From positions 20,629 to 84,628 of the forward strand of contig NZ_MLBG01000007.1 of the NCBI RefSeq assembly GCF_001936595.1: a stretch of DNA of 64,000 nucleotides. Reading direction: 5' to 3'. The DNA is from Desulfovibrio sp. DV (GTDB taxonomy: Bacteria; Desulfobacterota; Desulfovibrionia; Desulfovibrionales; Desulfovibrionaceae). The translations under genes were made by a program, and so were the position numbers. Shown one piece after another: positions 7,865 to 17,018 of this stretch (its first letter is position 1; every line of letters begins with the position of its first letter). The notes beneath the pieces are model-generated. The model saw only the letters and a program-made list of their open reading frames with translations, had not been told where the DNA came from and did no database searches.

Positions 7865-9223
7865 ATGGGCCGCAGCCTTGCCGATGCCGAAACGATTTTC
7901 CGGGCCGGGCTTGCCCGCGTCGATCCCCTGGCCATGATGCAGCGGGTGCTGACCCTGACCGGGGACGTCCTTCGGGTCACCACGGAAACCGAGTGCCACG
8001 CCTACGACCTGTCGGGCTACAAACGCATTTTCGTGCTCGGCATGGGCAAGGCCTCGGCCCGCATGGCCCTTGGTCTGGAGCGCCTTCTGGGCGAGCGCAT
8101 CACGGCCGGGGTGGTGGCGGTCAAGGAAGGCTATCTGGAGACGCTTTCCCGCATCCGGCTTCTGGAGGCGGCCCATCCCGTGCCGGACGAACGCGGCGCT
8201 TTCGCCGCTCGGGAGGTCCTGGCCATGGCCGAGGCGGCCGGGGCGGGGGATCTGGTCATCGTGCTGGTTTCCGGCGGCGGGTCGGCCATCCTGGCCGCGC
8301 CCCTGGCCGTGCCCGGACGCCGGCTGACGCTGGCCGACAAGCAGGCCACCACCCGGGCGCTTCTCGCTTGCGGGGCCACCATCAACGAAATAAACTGCGT
8401 TCGAAAAAAGCTTTCGGCAGTCAAAGGCGGCCGGCTGGCCGCGGCCATCGCCCCGGCCGACTGCCTGGGCCTGCTCCTGTCCGACGTGGTCGGCGACGAC
8501 CTCGACGTCATTGCCAGCGGCCCGACCGTGCCGGATTCCACCGACGCCGCCGATGCCCTGGCCGTGCTTGACCGCTACGCCGTGCGCGACACCGTGGCCC
8601 CCGAGGCCCTGGCCGTGCTGACCGACGTGGCTGCCGGGCGCGCCCCGGAAACCCCCAAGGCCGGCGACCCGGTCTTCGACACCACCCGCACGGTGCTTAT
8701 CGGCACCAATTTCCAGGCCCTTTTGGCCGCCCGGGACAAGGCGGCCACCCTGGGCTACGCCACGCTGGTCCTGACCTCGCACCTGATCGGCGAAGCCCGG
8801 GAGATGGCCAACCTTTTTCTTGGCATGGCCAAGGATATCGCCGAATACGCCGTGCCCCTGCCGCGGCCGGCCTGCGTCATTGCCGGCGGCGAGACCACCG
8901 TGACCCTGCGCGGTCCGGGCAAGGGCGGGCGCAACCAGGAAATGGCCCTGGCCTTTCTGGCCGGGTTGACCGGCGAGGCCAAAAACGCCGAGGAAGCCGT
9001 GTTCCTGGCCGCCTCCACCGATGGTTCCGATGGTCCGACGGATGCTACCGGTGCGTTTGCCAGCCTGGAGATTTTGCGCCAGGGGCGCGCCCTTGGCCTC
9101 GATGCCCGGGCCTATCTGGCGGCCAATGATGCCTACCACTATTTTGAAGCGGTCGGACAACTCCTCAAAACCGGTCCCACCAATACCAATGTCTGCGACA
9201 TCAAGGTGCTGCTGGTGCCCTAG
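7865..9223 (+). CDS. Glycerate 2-kinase, MOFRL family
   Basis: A 452-residue class II glycerate kinase (DUF4147 plus MOFRL). It phosphorylates D-glycerate to 2-phosphoglycerate, feeding glycolysis. Visible landmarks: FVLGMGKASARMA near the N-terminus, the glycine-rich VSGGGSA, TINEINCVRKKLSAVKGG, SDVVGDDLDVIASGPT, and the C-terminal MOFRL section with GGETTV, KGGRNQE and STDGSDGPTDATGA. ATG 7865 has GGAGG 7 bases upstream. The gene stands alone between divergent nudC and the downstream sugar transferase, which has its own sigma-54 type promoter. Confidence 0.95.
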   Translation: MGRSLADAETIFRAGLARVDPLAMMQRVLTLTGDVLRVTTETECHAYDLSGYKRIFVLGMGKASARMALGLERLLGERITAGVVAVKEGYLETLSRIRLLEAAHPVPDERGAFAAREVLAMAEAAGAGDLVIVLVSGGGSAILAAPLAVPGRRLTLADKQATTRALLACGATINEINCVRKKLSAVKGGRLAAAIAPADCLGLLLSDVVGDDLDVIASGPTVPDSTDAADALAVLDRYAVRDTVAPEALAVLTDVAAGRAPETPKAGDPVFDTTRTVLIGTNFQALLAARDKAATLGYATLVLTSHLIGEAREMANLFLGMAKDIAEYAVPLPRPACVIAGGETTVTLRGPGKGGRNQEMALAFLAGLTGEAKNAEEAVFLAASTDGSDGPTDATGAFASLEILRQGRALGLDARAYLAANDAYHYFEAVGQLLKTGPTNTNVCDIKVLLVP

Positions 9224-9243
9224 CCTGCCGACGACGCACAAAG

Positions 9244-9260
9244 TGGCCCGGAGGTTGCAT
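9244..9260 (+). promoter_or_regulatory. Sigma-54 type promoter (-24/-12)
   Basis: TGGCCCGGAGGTTGCAT matches the sigma-54 consensus TGGCACG-N4-TTGCA at all but one base. The GG at 9245-9246 and GC at 9257-9258 are exactly 12 bases apart. Predicted start of transcription is near 9270. An enhancer-binding activator would be required; none is encoded nearby. Confidence 0.7.
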
Positions 9261-9387
9261 TTCCCGAAGCGGTTGGGGTAGAGTGTTTGAATGCGGTTTC
9301 CCCGGATCGGTCTGCCGGCCGGGTGAGAACGCGCAGGAATGGCCCGCCTGCCATGGACTGGGGCCGCAATCGCATCGGGGGGACGTC

Positions 9388-10827
9388 TTGCCATTTGCAT
9401 CCAGACAGGGAGCCATTACCTGGCTTCGCGCCCTAGACCTGGCTTTGGCCGCAGTTGCACTGGTTGTTGCGGCGGCCTTCTCCACAACACTGACCCCGGA
9501 AACGGCTTCCGCCGCCCATCTGCATCTTGATGCAGTCAGTGTGGCCCTGCTTCTGAGCGTGCTCGTTGGGACGGTCAGCGTGTTTCCGCTGTTTGGCCTG
9601 TACACCGAAATGGCGCTCTACAACCGGCGCGAAACACTCAAGGCAACCATCAAGGCCGTCACCGGCGTCCTGCTTGTGCTGCTTGTGGCCGCCGCCGTGT
9701 TGCGCCCGCCCCTGGCCACCCCCGCCTTTCTGGCCGCCTACTGGTTCCTGGCCGCCGCCGGCGGCGTGGTCGTCCGCTTCATGACCCGGCGTCTGCTTTT
9801 TCTGGGCGAGGCCCAGGGGCTCCTGCGCCGTCGCACCCTGGTGGTGGGCACCGGGGCGCGGGCCCAGGAAATCGCCCGGGATATGCTGGCCCATCCCGAA
9901 CACGGCTACCGGTTCCTGGGTTTTGTGGCCGATGCCTGGGAAGCCGCCCCGCCCGCCGGGCCGCTTCCCGAAGCCATGCAACTGGCGGCCGGCCTTGATG
10001 GGCTGACCGACTATCTGCGCCAGCATGTGGTGGACGAGGTGGTCATCTGCCTGTCCCTGGAGCAGTTGTGCCACAGGGCCACGGCCCTGGTGTCGGCCTG
10101 CGAGGAGCAGGGGGTGTCGGTGACCGTGGTGACGCGGCTTTTCGAGCTGAAAAACCCGCATAGCCGCCCGGGGGGCCATGGCGGCGAAGTGGCGGTGACC
10201 ATCTCCAACACCCTGGCCGATGAGCGTGAGCGCATTATCAAACGCTTTCTCGACGTGGCCGTGTCCCTGGCCGCGCTTATCGTTTTGTCGCCGCTTTTGG
10301 CCGCCGCCTGGGGGCTCATTCGGCTCACCTCGCCCGGGCCGGCTCTCTTTGCCCAGGACCGGGTTGGGCTTGGCAAGCGGATTTTCAAGTTTTACAAGTT
10401 TCGCACCATGGTGCAAAACGCTGCCTCCATGCAGGAGGAGCTTGAGGCCCAAAACGAGATGGACGGGGCGATCTTTAAAATCAAAAATGATCCCCGCATC
10501 ACGCCGCTTGGCCGATGGCTGCGGCGCACGAGCATTGATGAGCTGCCTCAGCTCGTCAATGTGCTGCGCGGCGACATGAGTCTTGTGGGGCCGCGTCCGC
10601 TGCCGCTTCGGGATGTTGAGCGCATTGAAAAAGACTGGCCCAGGCGGCGCTTTGGGGTCAAACCCGGCATCACCTGCCTGTGGCAGATCAGTGGCCGCAA
10701 CGATACGCCCTTTGAGCGCATGATGGAACTGGACATCGAATACGTCGATACCTGGTCCGTGGCCATGGACATTCGGATACTGCTGCGCACCATTCCGGTG
10801 GTGCTGAGTATGCGCGGGGCCTACTAG
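9388..10827 (+). CDS. Undecaprenyl-phosphate sugar phosphotransferase
   Basis: A WcaJ/PssY-type polyprenyl-phosphate glycosylphosphotransferase that starts a surface polysaccharide by moving a sugar-1-phosphate onto undecaprenyl phosphate. The N-terminal half has four to five membrane helices and a Rossmann-like CoA-binding-type domain (TLVVGTGARAQEIARD). The C-terminal catalytic domain begins with a membrane helix after ERIIKRFLD and contains KFRTMV, RWLRRTSIDELPQ, NVLRGDMSLVGPRP and KPGITCLWQISGR. The start is uncertain: TTG 9388 follows a GGGGGG tract and gives 479 residues, while the frame is open back to GTG 9283 (514 residues). No other polysaccharide genes flank it. Confidence 0.92.
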   Translation: MPFASRQGAITWLRALDLALAAVALVVAAAFSTTLTPETASAAHLHLDAVSVALLLSVLVGTVSVFPLFGLYTEMALYNRRETLKATIKAVTGVLLVLLVAAAVLRPPLATPAFLAAYWFLAAAGGVVVRFMTRRLLFLGEAQGLLRRRTLVVGTGARAQEIARDMLAHPEHGYRFLGFVADAWEAAPPAGPLPEAMQLAAGLDGLTDYLRQHVVDEVVICLSLEQLCHRATALVSACEEQGVSVTVVTRLFELKNPHSRPGGHGGEVAVTISNTLADERERIIKRFLDVAVSLAALIVLSPLLAAAWGLIRLTSPGPALFAQDRVGLGKRIFKFYKFRTMVQNAASMQEELEAQNEMDGAIFKIKNDPRITPLGRWLRRTSIDELPQLVNVLRGDMSLVGPRPLPLRDVERIEKDWPRRRFGVKPGITCLWQISGRNDTPFERMMELDIEYVDTWSVAMDIRILLRTIPVVLSMRGAY

Positions 10828-10839
10828 CCGGCCCGGGAT

Positions 10840-11394
10840 TCAGTCGAGAACCACGACATCCAGGTTCTGGACGCCAAAGTCCAGGGCTTGGCGTTTGCCT
10901 GGCAGGCACAGGTCCATGCGGCCGGCAAAGCGCGGGTGCATGAGGTCCTCGACCACCCGCACCCCGAATCCTTCGATATAGACCGTGCGGCCAAGCAGCC
11001 GGCGCAGGTCGCGCGAGACGGCCACCGTGCGTCCGGCCCGCACCGGCGCGCCCAGGGCCGAGAGCTGGGGGCCGTCCTCGTCGGCCAGACAGTCCGGGCA
11101 ATAGGCCGTGGCCGTCAGGCGAAGGCGTCGACGCTCATCCGGGTCGATGGAAAAAAGCGAGGCCGCAAGCTTGGCTTCGCCCGCCTGCATGGCCGCGTTC
11201 TGGGTCAGCCAGATGGTTTCGTGGCGAAGGGCGGCCGTACGCTCCGCCAACCAGTCGGCGGCACTGCCCAGGCACAGGGCGGCAACGGCCAGCGAGGCCG
11301 CGGCCGCCGGCCCGGCCAGGGAACGCCGTCTGTCCGGGGCCGGGGACAGGGAAGCCGGCGCCGCCGGGGGCGTTGTTGCATTGTCAGTGGTCAT
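10840..11394 (-). CDS. 3D-domain protein (MltA-like barrel), membrane anchored
   Basis: A 184-residue protein with a membrane segment at about 25-48 and a C-terminal 3D domain (double-psi barrel, named for three conserved aspartates): TATAYCP, AGRTVAVSRDL, LLGRTVYIEGFGVRVVEDLM, GRMDLCLPGKRQALDFGVQ. 3D domains occur in lytic transglycosylases of the MltA type and in resuscitation or stationary-phase wall proteins such as YabE, so peptidoglycan cleavage or binding is likely; whether it is catalytic is not shown. ATG 11394 has GGAGG 7 bases upstream. It is divergent from the LytM-like gene, so a shared promoter region of about 100 bases may drive two envelope genes, and it ends 12 bases from the convergent sugar transferase. 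Confidence 0.85.
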   Translation of the reverse strand: MTTDNATTPPAAPASLSPAPDRRRSLAGPAAAASLAVAALCLGSAADWLAERTAALRHETIWLTQNAAMQAGEAKLAASLFSIDPDERRRLRLTATAYCPDCLADEDGPQLSALGAPVRAGRTVAVSRDLRRLLGRTVYIEGFGVRVVEDLMHPRFAGRMDLCLPGKRQALDFGVQNLDVVVLD

Positions 11395-11495
11395 GGAAAA
11401 CCTCCGTTGTCATCCCGGGCGGCACGATGCGGCTTGCCCGGGGCTCTGGCCTCACCTATACTGTCGTCATCCGGCAGACAGGGGATACGTTTGAC

Positions 11496-12872
11496 ATGCG
11501 CATCAGAAAGCCGTTTAAAAAACGCGGCGCAACCGGCCCGATATTCTGGTTTGTCGCCCTGGGATTGCTCGCATCCCCGTTGGCTGTGGCCGGTTTTGCC
11601 GGCTATTATCTGTTTCTCAAGGACGCGGAAAAGCCGCAGGTGACGCTCTCGCCCGAGGCCGAAGCCGCATCCATGAAGCGCCCCTTCGTTGTCTCGGCCT
11701 CCGACGACCAGTCCGGCATCCGCTCCCTCACGGTCACCGTGGCCCAGGGCCAGCGCCGGGTGGACGTCCTGCGCAAAAACTACGATCCGCCCCGCGACCG
11801 CGTCTCCGAGCGCTTCTCCCTGGAATCCTCGGAACTGCGCGGCGGGACCTTCGAGATGCAGATTGCCGCCTTTGACGGCTCCCATGCCAATCTCGGCGCC
11901 GGCAACGCCGCCCGCGTCTCCAAGCGGATGCACCTTGATCCCGTGCCGCCCACGATCAAGGCTCTCACCCCGGCCCATTACATGCGCCAGGGCGGTGCCG
12001 GTCTGGTCGTCTACGAGGTCAACAAGGATGTTGCCCGAAGCGGGGTGATGGTGGGCGACAGGTTCTATCCGGGCTATAAGCAAAAAAGCGGCCAATACGT
12101 CTGCCTCTTTGCCTTTCCGAGCGACATGGAACCCGACGCCTACAAACCCAGGCTCTTTGTCGAGGATGCCGCCGGCAACGAAAAAACCGGATTTTTCGTC
12201 AATATGGCCATTAAAAGGCGCTTTCGCGAGGAGCGGGTGGAGATCACCGACGAATTCCTGGCGGCCCGCCTGCCGGCCTTTGCCGGCCTGTTCCCCCAGG
12301 AGCGCGATCCGGTTGAGCGTTTCAAAAAATTAAACAGCGAACTGCGCCGGCAAAATGCCGACTTCATCGCCTCCCTGGCTGCCAAGTCCGGACCGGAGCC
12401 GCTTTGGGAGGGCGGGTTCATCTACCTGCCCCGGTCGGTTGTGCGCGGCTCCTTTGGGGCGCAGCGGGTCTATGTCGCCAACGGCCAGGAGATCGGCCGG
12501 GAGGTGAGCAACGGCATCGGTCTTGCCTCGGTTCCCGGAGCCCAGGTGCCGGCGGCAAATTCCGGCAACGTCGTTTTTGCCGGCCCGCTTGGCGTCTACG
12601 GCAACACCGTGGTCATCGACCACGGCCTGGGCCTGTCCACGGTCTACGCCAACCTGTCCTCAATGGCCGTGGCCGCGGGCGACGCCGTCAAAAAGGGCGA
12701 CCCGGTGGGCGCGACCGGCACCACGGGGCTGACCCCGGGCGATCAGGTGCTGTTTGCCGTGTACCTCTCCGGCCAGCCGGTCATTCCCATCGAGTGGTGG
12801 GACGCCCACTGGATCGAAGACAATGTGACAACGAAAATGCGGCGTTATGCCGCCGAGACCCCGCAGCAGTAA
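11496..12872 (+). CDS. LytM/M23-like protein lacking all zinc ligands
   Basis: A 458-residue protein with an N-terminal membrane anchor (about 12-38), an Ig-like region (KPQVTLSPEAE onward), a second structured region, and a C-terminal M23/LytM fold. It is a full-length paralogue of the gene at 36322-37620, which keeps the active site. Here every catalytic position is changed: the H-x3-D pair is N339 and L343, the HxH pair is Q417 and L419, and the YAHL histidine is asparagine. The flanking structure is strongly retained (VPAANSGNVVFAGPLGVYG, VIDHGLGLSTVYANL, PIEWWDAHW). Degenerate LytM proteins such as EnvC or NlpD activate murein amidases, so an activator or scaffold role is the best guess. 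ATG 11496 follows AGGGGA at a slightly long distance. Confidence 0.85.
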   Translation: MRIRKPFKKRGATGPIFWFVALGLLASPLAVAGFAGYYLFLKDAEKPQVTLSPEAEAASMKRPFVVSASDDQSGIRSLTVTVAQGQRRVDVLRKNYDPPRDRVSERFSLESSELRGGTFEMQIAAFDGSHANLGAGNAARVSKRMHLDPVPPTIKALTPAHYMRQGGAGLVVYEVNKDVARSGVMVGDRFYPGYKQKSGQYVCLFAFPSDMEPDAYKPRLFVEDAAGNEKTGFFVNMAIKRRFREERVEITDEFLAARLPAFAGLFPQERDPVERFKKLNSELRRQNADFIASLAAKSGPEPLWEGGFIYLPRSVVRGSFGAQRVYVANGQEIGREVSNGIGLASVPGAQVPAANSGNVVFAGPLGVYGNTVVIDHGLGLSTVYANLSSMAVAAGDAVKKGDPVGATGTTGLTPGDQVLFAVYLSGQPVIPIEWWDAHWIEDNVTTKMRRYAAETPQQ

Positions 12873-12902
12873 CGGGCGGGATGTCTTCCAAACCCGCGTC
12901 TG

Positions 12903-12926
12903 CCAGCCAGGGCTGCCCCTGGCTGG
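12903..12926 (+). other. GC-rich hairpin after the LytM-like gene
   Basis: Perfect 10-base stem (12903-12912 with 12917-12926) with a 4-base loop. No T run follows, so it is at best a weak or Rho-assisted terminator. Confidence 0.4.
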
Positions 12927-13010
12927 GCGCGGCTGCCGGGAGGCGTCGGGAGCCGTACGCTGCTTTATGCCGCATACGGGACATCCCGCGCGCTCCGGCC
13001 GGGGACGTCC

Positions 13011-13421
13011 ATGGATCGCAAGCCTCTTGTTCCCCTCGCATTCCTTGCCTTGGCCGGGCTGCTTTTCGGCCTGCAGCACATCGTGCCCAAACCGGTGTTC
13101 CCCTTGTTTGAACATGTCCGGCTCGGGGGCCGGTATGCGCCCGGACCCGGGGGCGGGCCGGATGTCCGGGCCAAGGCGGAGGTCCCTGCCCCCCGGCGCT
13201 ACGTCGAAGCCTGCCGCAGCGAGGCGGCCAGGCGCATGGCCCGACAGGACTGGTCCGGGCTTGACCGGGAGGGGCGGGAGGCGGCCCTTGCCCAGGTCCT
13301 TATCCTGTGCGGGGCCGACGCCGAATACTGGACCATGTCCGAGGTGCACCAGAAACGGGTGGCCCGGGAATTTGCCGAGGCTTTTCTTGACCCCGTGGCG
13401 GCAGGGTCGGTTGACAAATGA
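13011..13421 (+). CDS. Small membrane-anchored protein of unknown function
   Basis: A 136-residue protein I do not recognise. It has an N-terminal hydrophobic segment (about 6-25, PLVPLAFLALAGLLFGLQHI) after a basic start, then a glycine/proline-rich stretch (about 40-55), then a helical C-terminal half with two cysteines (about 68 and 100) and a WTMSEVHQKRVAREFAEAF segment. The orientation suggests a short cytoplasmic tip and a periplasmic or exported remainder. ATG 13011 follows GGGGA. Codon use and the fit between neighbours support a real gene. It sits between the LytM-like gene and isocitrate dehydrogenase, and the icd promoter overlaps its last codons. Confidence 0.65.
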   Translation: MDRKPLVPLAFLALAGLLFGLQHIVPKPVFPLFEHVRLGGRYAPGPGGGPDVRAKAEVPAPRRYVEACRSEAARRMARQDWSGLDREGREAALAQVLILCGADAEYWTMSEVHQKRVAREFAEAFLDPVAAGSVDK

Positions 13422-13440
13422 CCGACTCCCTTTTTACCGT
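13411..13440 (+). promoter_or_regulatory. Sigma-70 promoter of icd
   Basis: TTGACA at 13411-13416, then 18 bases, then TACCGT at 13435-13440, 38 bases before the icd start. The -35 is perfect and the -10 is weak. Confidence 0.45.
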
Positions 13441-13477
13441 AGTGTTTGTTCAAAATTTCCCAGAGGAGTCAAGGCGC

Positions 13478-14629
<1,152 letters not shown>

Positions 14630-14632
14630 AAC

Positions 14633-14711
14633 TTCCGTTTTTTGCCGATCTGGTGACAACGCCGTTCCATCCTTTCGGTGGGGCGGCGTTGCCCCTTGAA
14701 AAAAAACGGAA
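14633..14711. repeat. Two-tier inverted repeat after icd
   Basis: The 259-base gap between icd and hyuA starts with a nested structure. The outer arms TTCCGTTTTTT (14633-14643) and AAAAAACGGAA (14701-14711) are perfect complements. Inside, 14658-14671 pairs with 14677-14690, with three G-T(U) pairs. It probably ends icd transcription, but there is no T run in the usual place on the plus strand. I see no gene in the rest of the gap (14712-14888). Confidence 0.5.
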
Positions 14712-14888
14712 ACCCGCGATAGTGGGCGTATCCCGGATGAGGCCCGTCCTCTCGCGTCCGGAATTGCGGCCCGTGTTTCCTCCGGGGACACGGTCCGTTC
14801 CATTTCTACGGCGCAGGGCTTCGTTGCGCAGCCGTTATTTAACCGAGCATTACCGCATCCCTTCGCAGCAAGGGAGAAAGGGGGCGCG

Positions 14889-16865
14889 ATGGCCGTTGTC
14901 GGCGTGGATACCGGCGGCACCTTTACCGATATTATCTGTCGGACGGAGCAGGGCTTTGTCGTGGTCAAGCTGCCCTCCAGTCCGGACAACCCCTCAAGAG
15001 CCATCCTGGAGGGCCTTGGCCGTTTGCCCCTTGTCCCCGGCCAGGTCATGCACGGCTCCACCGTGGCCACCAATGCCCTGCTCGAACGCCGGGGTGCTGT
15101 GACGGCCTTTGTGGCCAATGCCGGTTTTGAAGACATCATCGCCATAGGCCGTCAGGATCGTCTCGAATTGTACGATCTGTCCAGCCGCAAGGAAGCGTGT
15201 CTGGTGCCCCAGGCGCTTCGGTTCGGTGCACCGGGCCGGGTTGACGCCGAGGGCCGCGTCCGTGAGGAGCTGACTCCTGAGGCCGCCCGCGAGTTGGCCA
15301 TGCGCGTGGCCGCCGCCGGGGCCGATTCCGTGGCTGTCTGCCTGCTTTTTTCCTTTCTTAAGCCCGAACACGAGTTGCTGCTTGGCGAAGCCCTGGCTGA
15401 AGCCGGGCTTTCGGTCTCGCTTTCCTCCGACATCCTGGCTGAATTTCGCGAGTATGAACGCGCCGCCACCACCGTGGTCAACGCCTATGTTGCCCCGGCC
15501 ATGCGCGCCTATCTGGGCGATCTGGCCGCCGGGCTGCCGGACGGGACGGCCCTTTGCGTCATGCAGTCCAGCGGCGGGCTCATTGCCGCCGATACCGCCC
15601 GGCGCGAACCCGTGCGCACGGTGCTTTCCGGCCCGGCCGGCGGGGTCGTGGCCGCTTTGGCCGTTGGCAAGGCCGCCGGCTTTGACCGGCTCATCACCTT
15701 TGACATGGGTGGCACGTCAACCGATGTGTCCCTGCTCGACGGCAGCCTGTCCATGGCCACCGAGACGGTGCTGGCTGGCATGCCCATCAAAACGCCCATG
15801 CTCGACATCCACACGGTCGGGGCCGGTGGCGGGTCGTTGGCGGCCATCGATGCCGGCGGGGCGCTTCGGGTCGGGCCGCAGAGCGCCGGGGCCGTGCCCG
15901 GTCCGGCCTGCTACGGCCGGGGTGAGGGCCTCACCGTCACCGACGCCAACCTGTTTTTGGGGCGTCTGGCCCCGGACCACTTTTTAGGCGGGGCCATGCC
16001 GCTTTTCCCGGAGCGGCTGCCGGAACTGTTTGCAGCCCTTGGAGCCTCGGCCGGGCTTTCGGCCATTGAAGCGGCCGAGGGCGTCGTGGCCGTGGCCGAG
16101 TCGGCCATGGAGCGGGCCATCCGGGTCATCTCTGTCGAGCGCGGCCATGATCCGGCCGAGTTCGCCTTGCTGTCCTACGGCGGGGCCGGCGGGCTTCATG
16201 CCGTGTCCCTGGCCCGGCTTCTTGGCGTCGAAACGGTCGTGGTGCCGCGCCATCCCGGGCTTTTTTCCGCCCTGGGCATGCTTTTTGCCGATGTTGTCCG
16301 GGACTTTTCCGAGACGGTCATGGCCGCCTCGGACAAAACCGACCTCATCGAGGTGGCCGGGCTTTTCGGCACCCTGGAAACCCGGGCCCGGCAGGTCATG
16401 GCCGAGGAAGCGCCCGGAGCGCGCATCGTCCTCGAACGCCAGCTCGACATGCGTTATAAGGGCCAGTCCCACGAACTGCCCATCCGTTTCGTGGCCGACC
16501 CGTTCCTGGCCTTCCACAACCGCCACGAGGCCATCTTCGGCTTCAAGCATCCCAAGGCCGTCATCGAGGTGGTGACCCTGCGTATCCGGGCCAAGGTCGT
16601 AACCGACAAACCGGAGTTGGTGGAGGCCGAGCATCTCGTCGCTGCCGTGCCGGCAGAAGCGAAACTCGGGGAACGCCCGCTCATCTGGCGCGGTCGGGAG
16701 CTGGCCGCCATGTGGTATGACCGGGCCAATCTGTTGCCCGGCAACCGCTTCGACGGCCCGGCGCTGGTGGCCGAGACTTCGGCCACCACCTTTGTGCCGC
16801 CGCGGGCCACGGCCCATGTGGACGGGTTTGGCAATATCATCATCGCCACGGGCGGACAGGCCTAG
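14889..16865 (+). CDS. hyuA: Hydantoinase/oxoprolinase family protein, subunit A
   Basis: A 658-residue HyuA-type protein with the actin-like ATPase fold: DTGGTFTD near the N-terminus, HGSTVATNALLERRG, the central FDMGGTSTDVSLLDG, VGAGGGS, and SYGGAGGLHA. The family couples ATP hydrolysis to opening of cyclic amides (hydantoins, 5-oxoproline) or to carboxylation of ketones, together with a B subunit. That B subunit is encoded at 17779-19344, separated from A by a glycosyltransferase gene. The start has a purine-rich site, AGGGAGAAAGGGG, just upstream. The exact substrate cannot be read from sequence. Confidence 0.92.
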   Translation: MAVVGVDTGGTFTDIICRTEQGFVVVKLPSSPDNPSRAILEGLGRLPLVPGQVMHGSTVATNALLERRGAVTAFVANAGFEDIIAIGRQDRLELYDLSSRKEACLVPQALRFGAPGRVDAEGRVREELTPEAARELAMRVAAAGADSVAVCLLFSFLKPEHELLLGEALAEAGLSVSLSSDILAEFREYERAATTVVNAYVAPAMRAYLGDLAAGLPDGTALCVMQSSGGLIAADTARREPVRTVLSGPAGGVVAALAVGKAAGFDRLITFDMGGTSTDVSLLDGSLSMATETVLAGMPIKTPMLDIHTVGAGGGSLAAIDAGGALRVGPQSAGAVPGPACYGRGEGLTVTDANLFLGRLAPDHFLGGAMPLFPERLPELFAALGASAGLSAIEAAEGVVAVAESAMERAIRVISVERGHDPAEFALLSYGGAGGLHAVSLARLLGVETVVVPRHPGLFSALGMLFADVVRDFSETVMAASDKTDLIEVAGLFGTLETRARQVMAEEAPGARIVLERQLDMRYKGQSHELPIRFVADPFLAFHNRHEAIFGFKHPKAVIEVVTLRIRAKVVTDKPELVEAEHLVAAVPAEAKLGERPLIWRGRELAAMWYDRANLLPGNRFDGPALVAETSATTFVPPRATAHVDGFGNIIIATGGQA

Positions 16866-17018
16866 ACGGCGTGCGGCCGGGCGGATTTTTCCCCTCGGTG
16901 GCGGCGGCATGGTGACCGGGCAGCTTGGCCCTGGCCGTCGTCGCCTGAGCCAGCCTGCTCCCGGTACGGCCCCTGGCTTGGCGTTGCGGCCTTTGGGCCG
17001 GGGCAGGGGAGAGGTGTA

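Noticed and set aside
7475..9400. A 641-codon minus-strand open frame opposite glycerate kinase
   Set aside because: Shadow frame; the plus strand carries all conserved MOFRL motifs.
14712..14888. Possible tRNA or structured RNA before hyuA
   Set aside because: No cloverleaf arms, T-loop or CCA end could be found.
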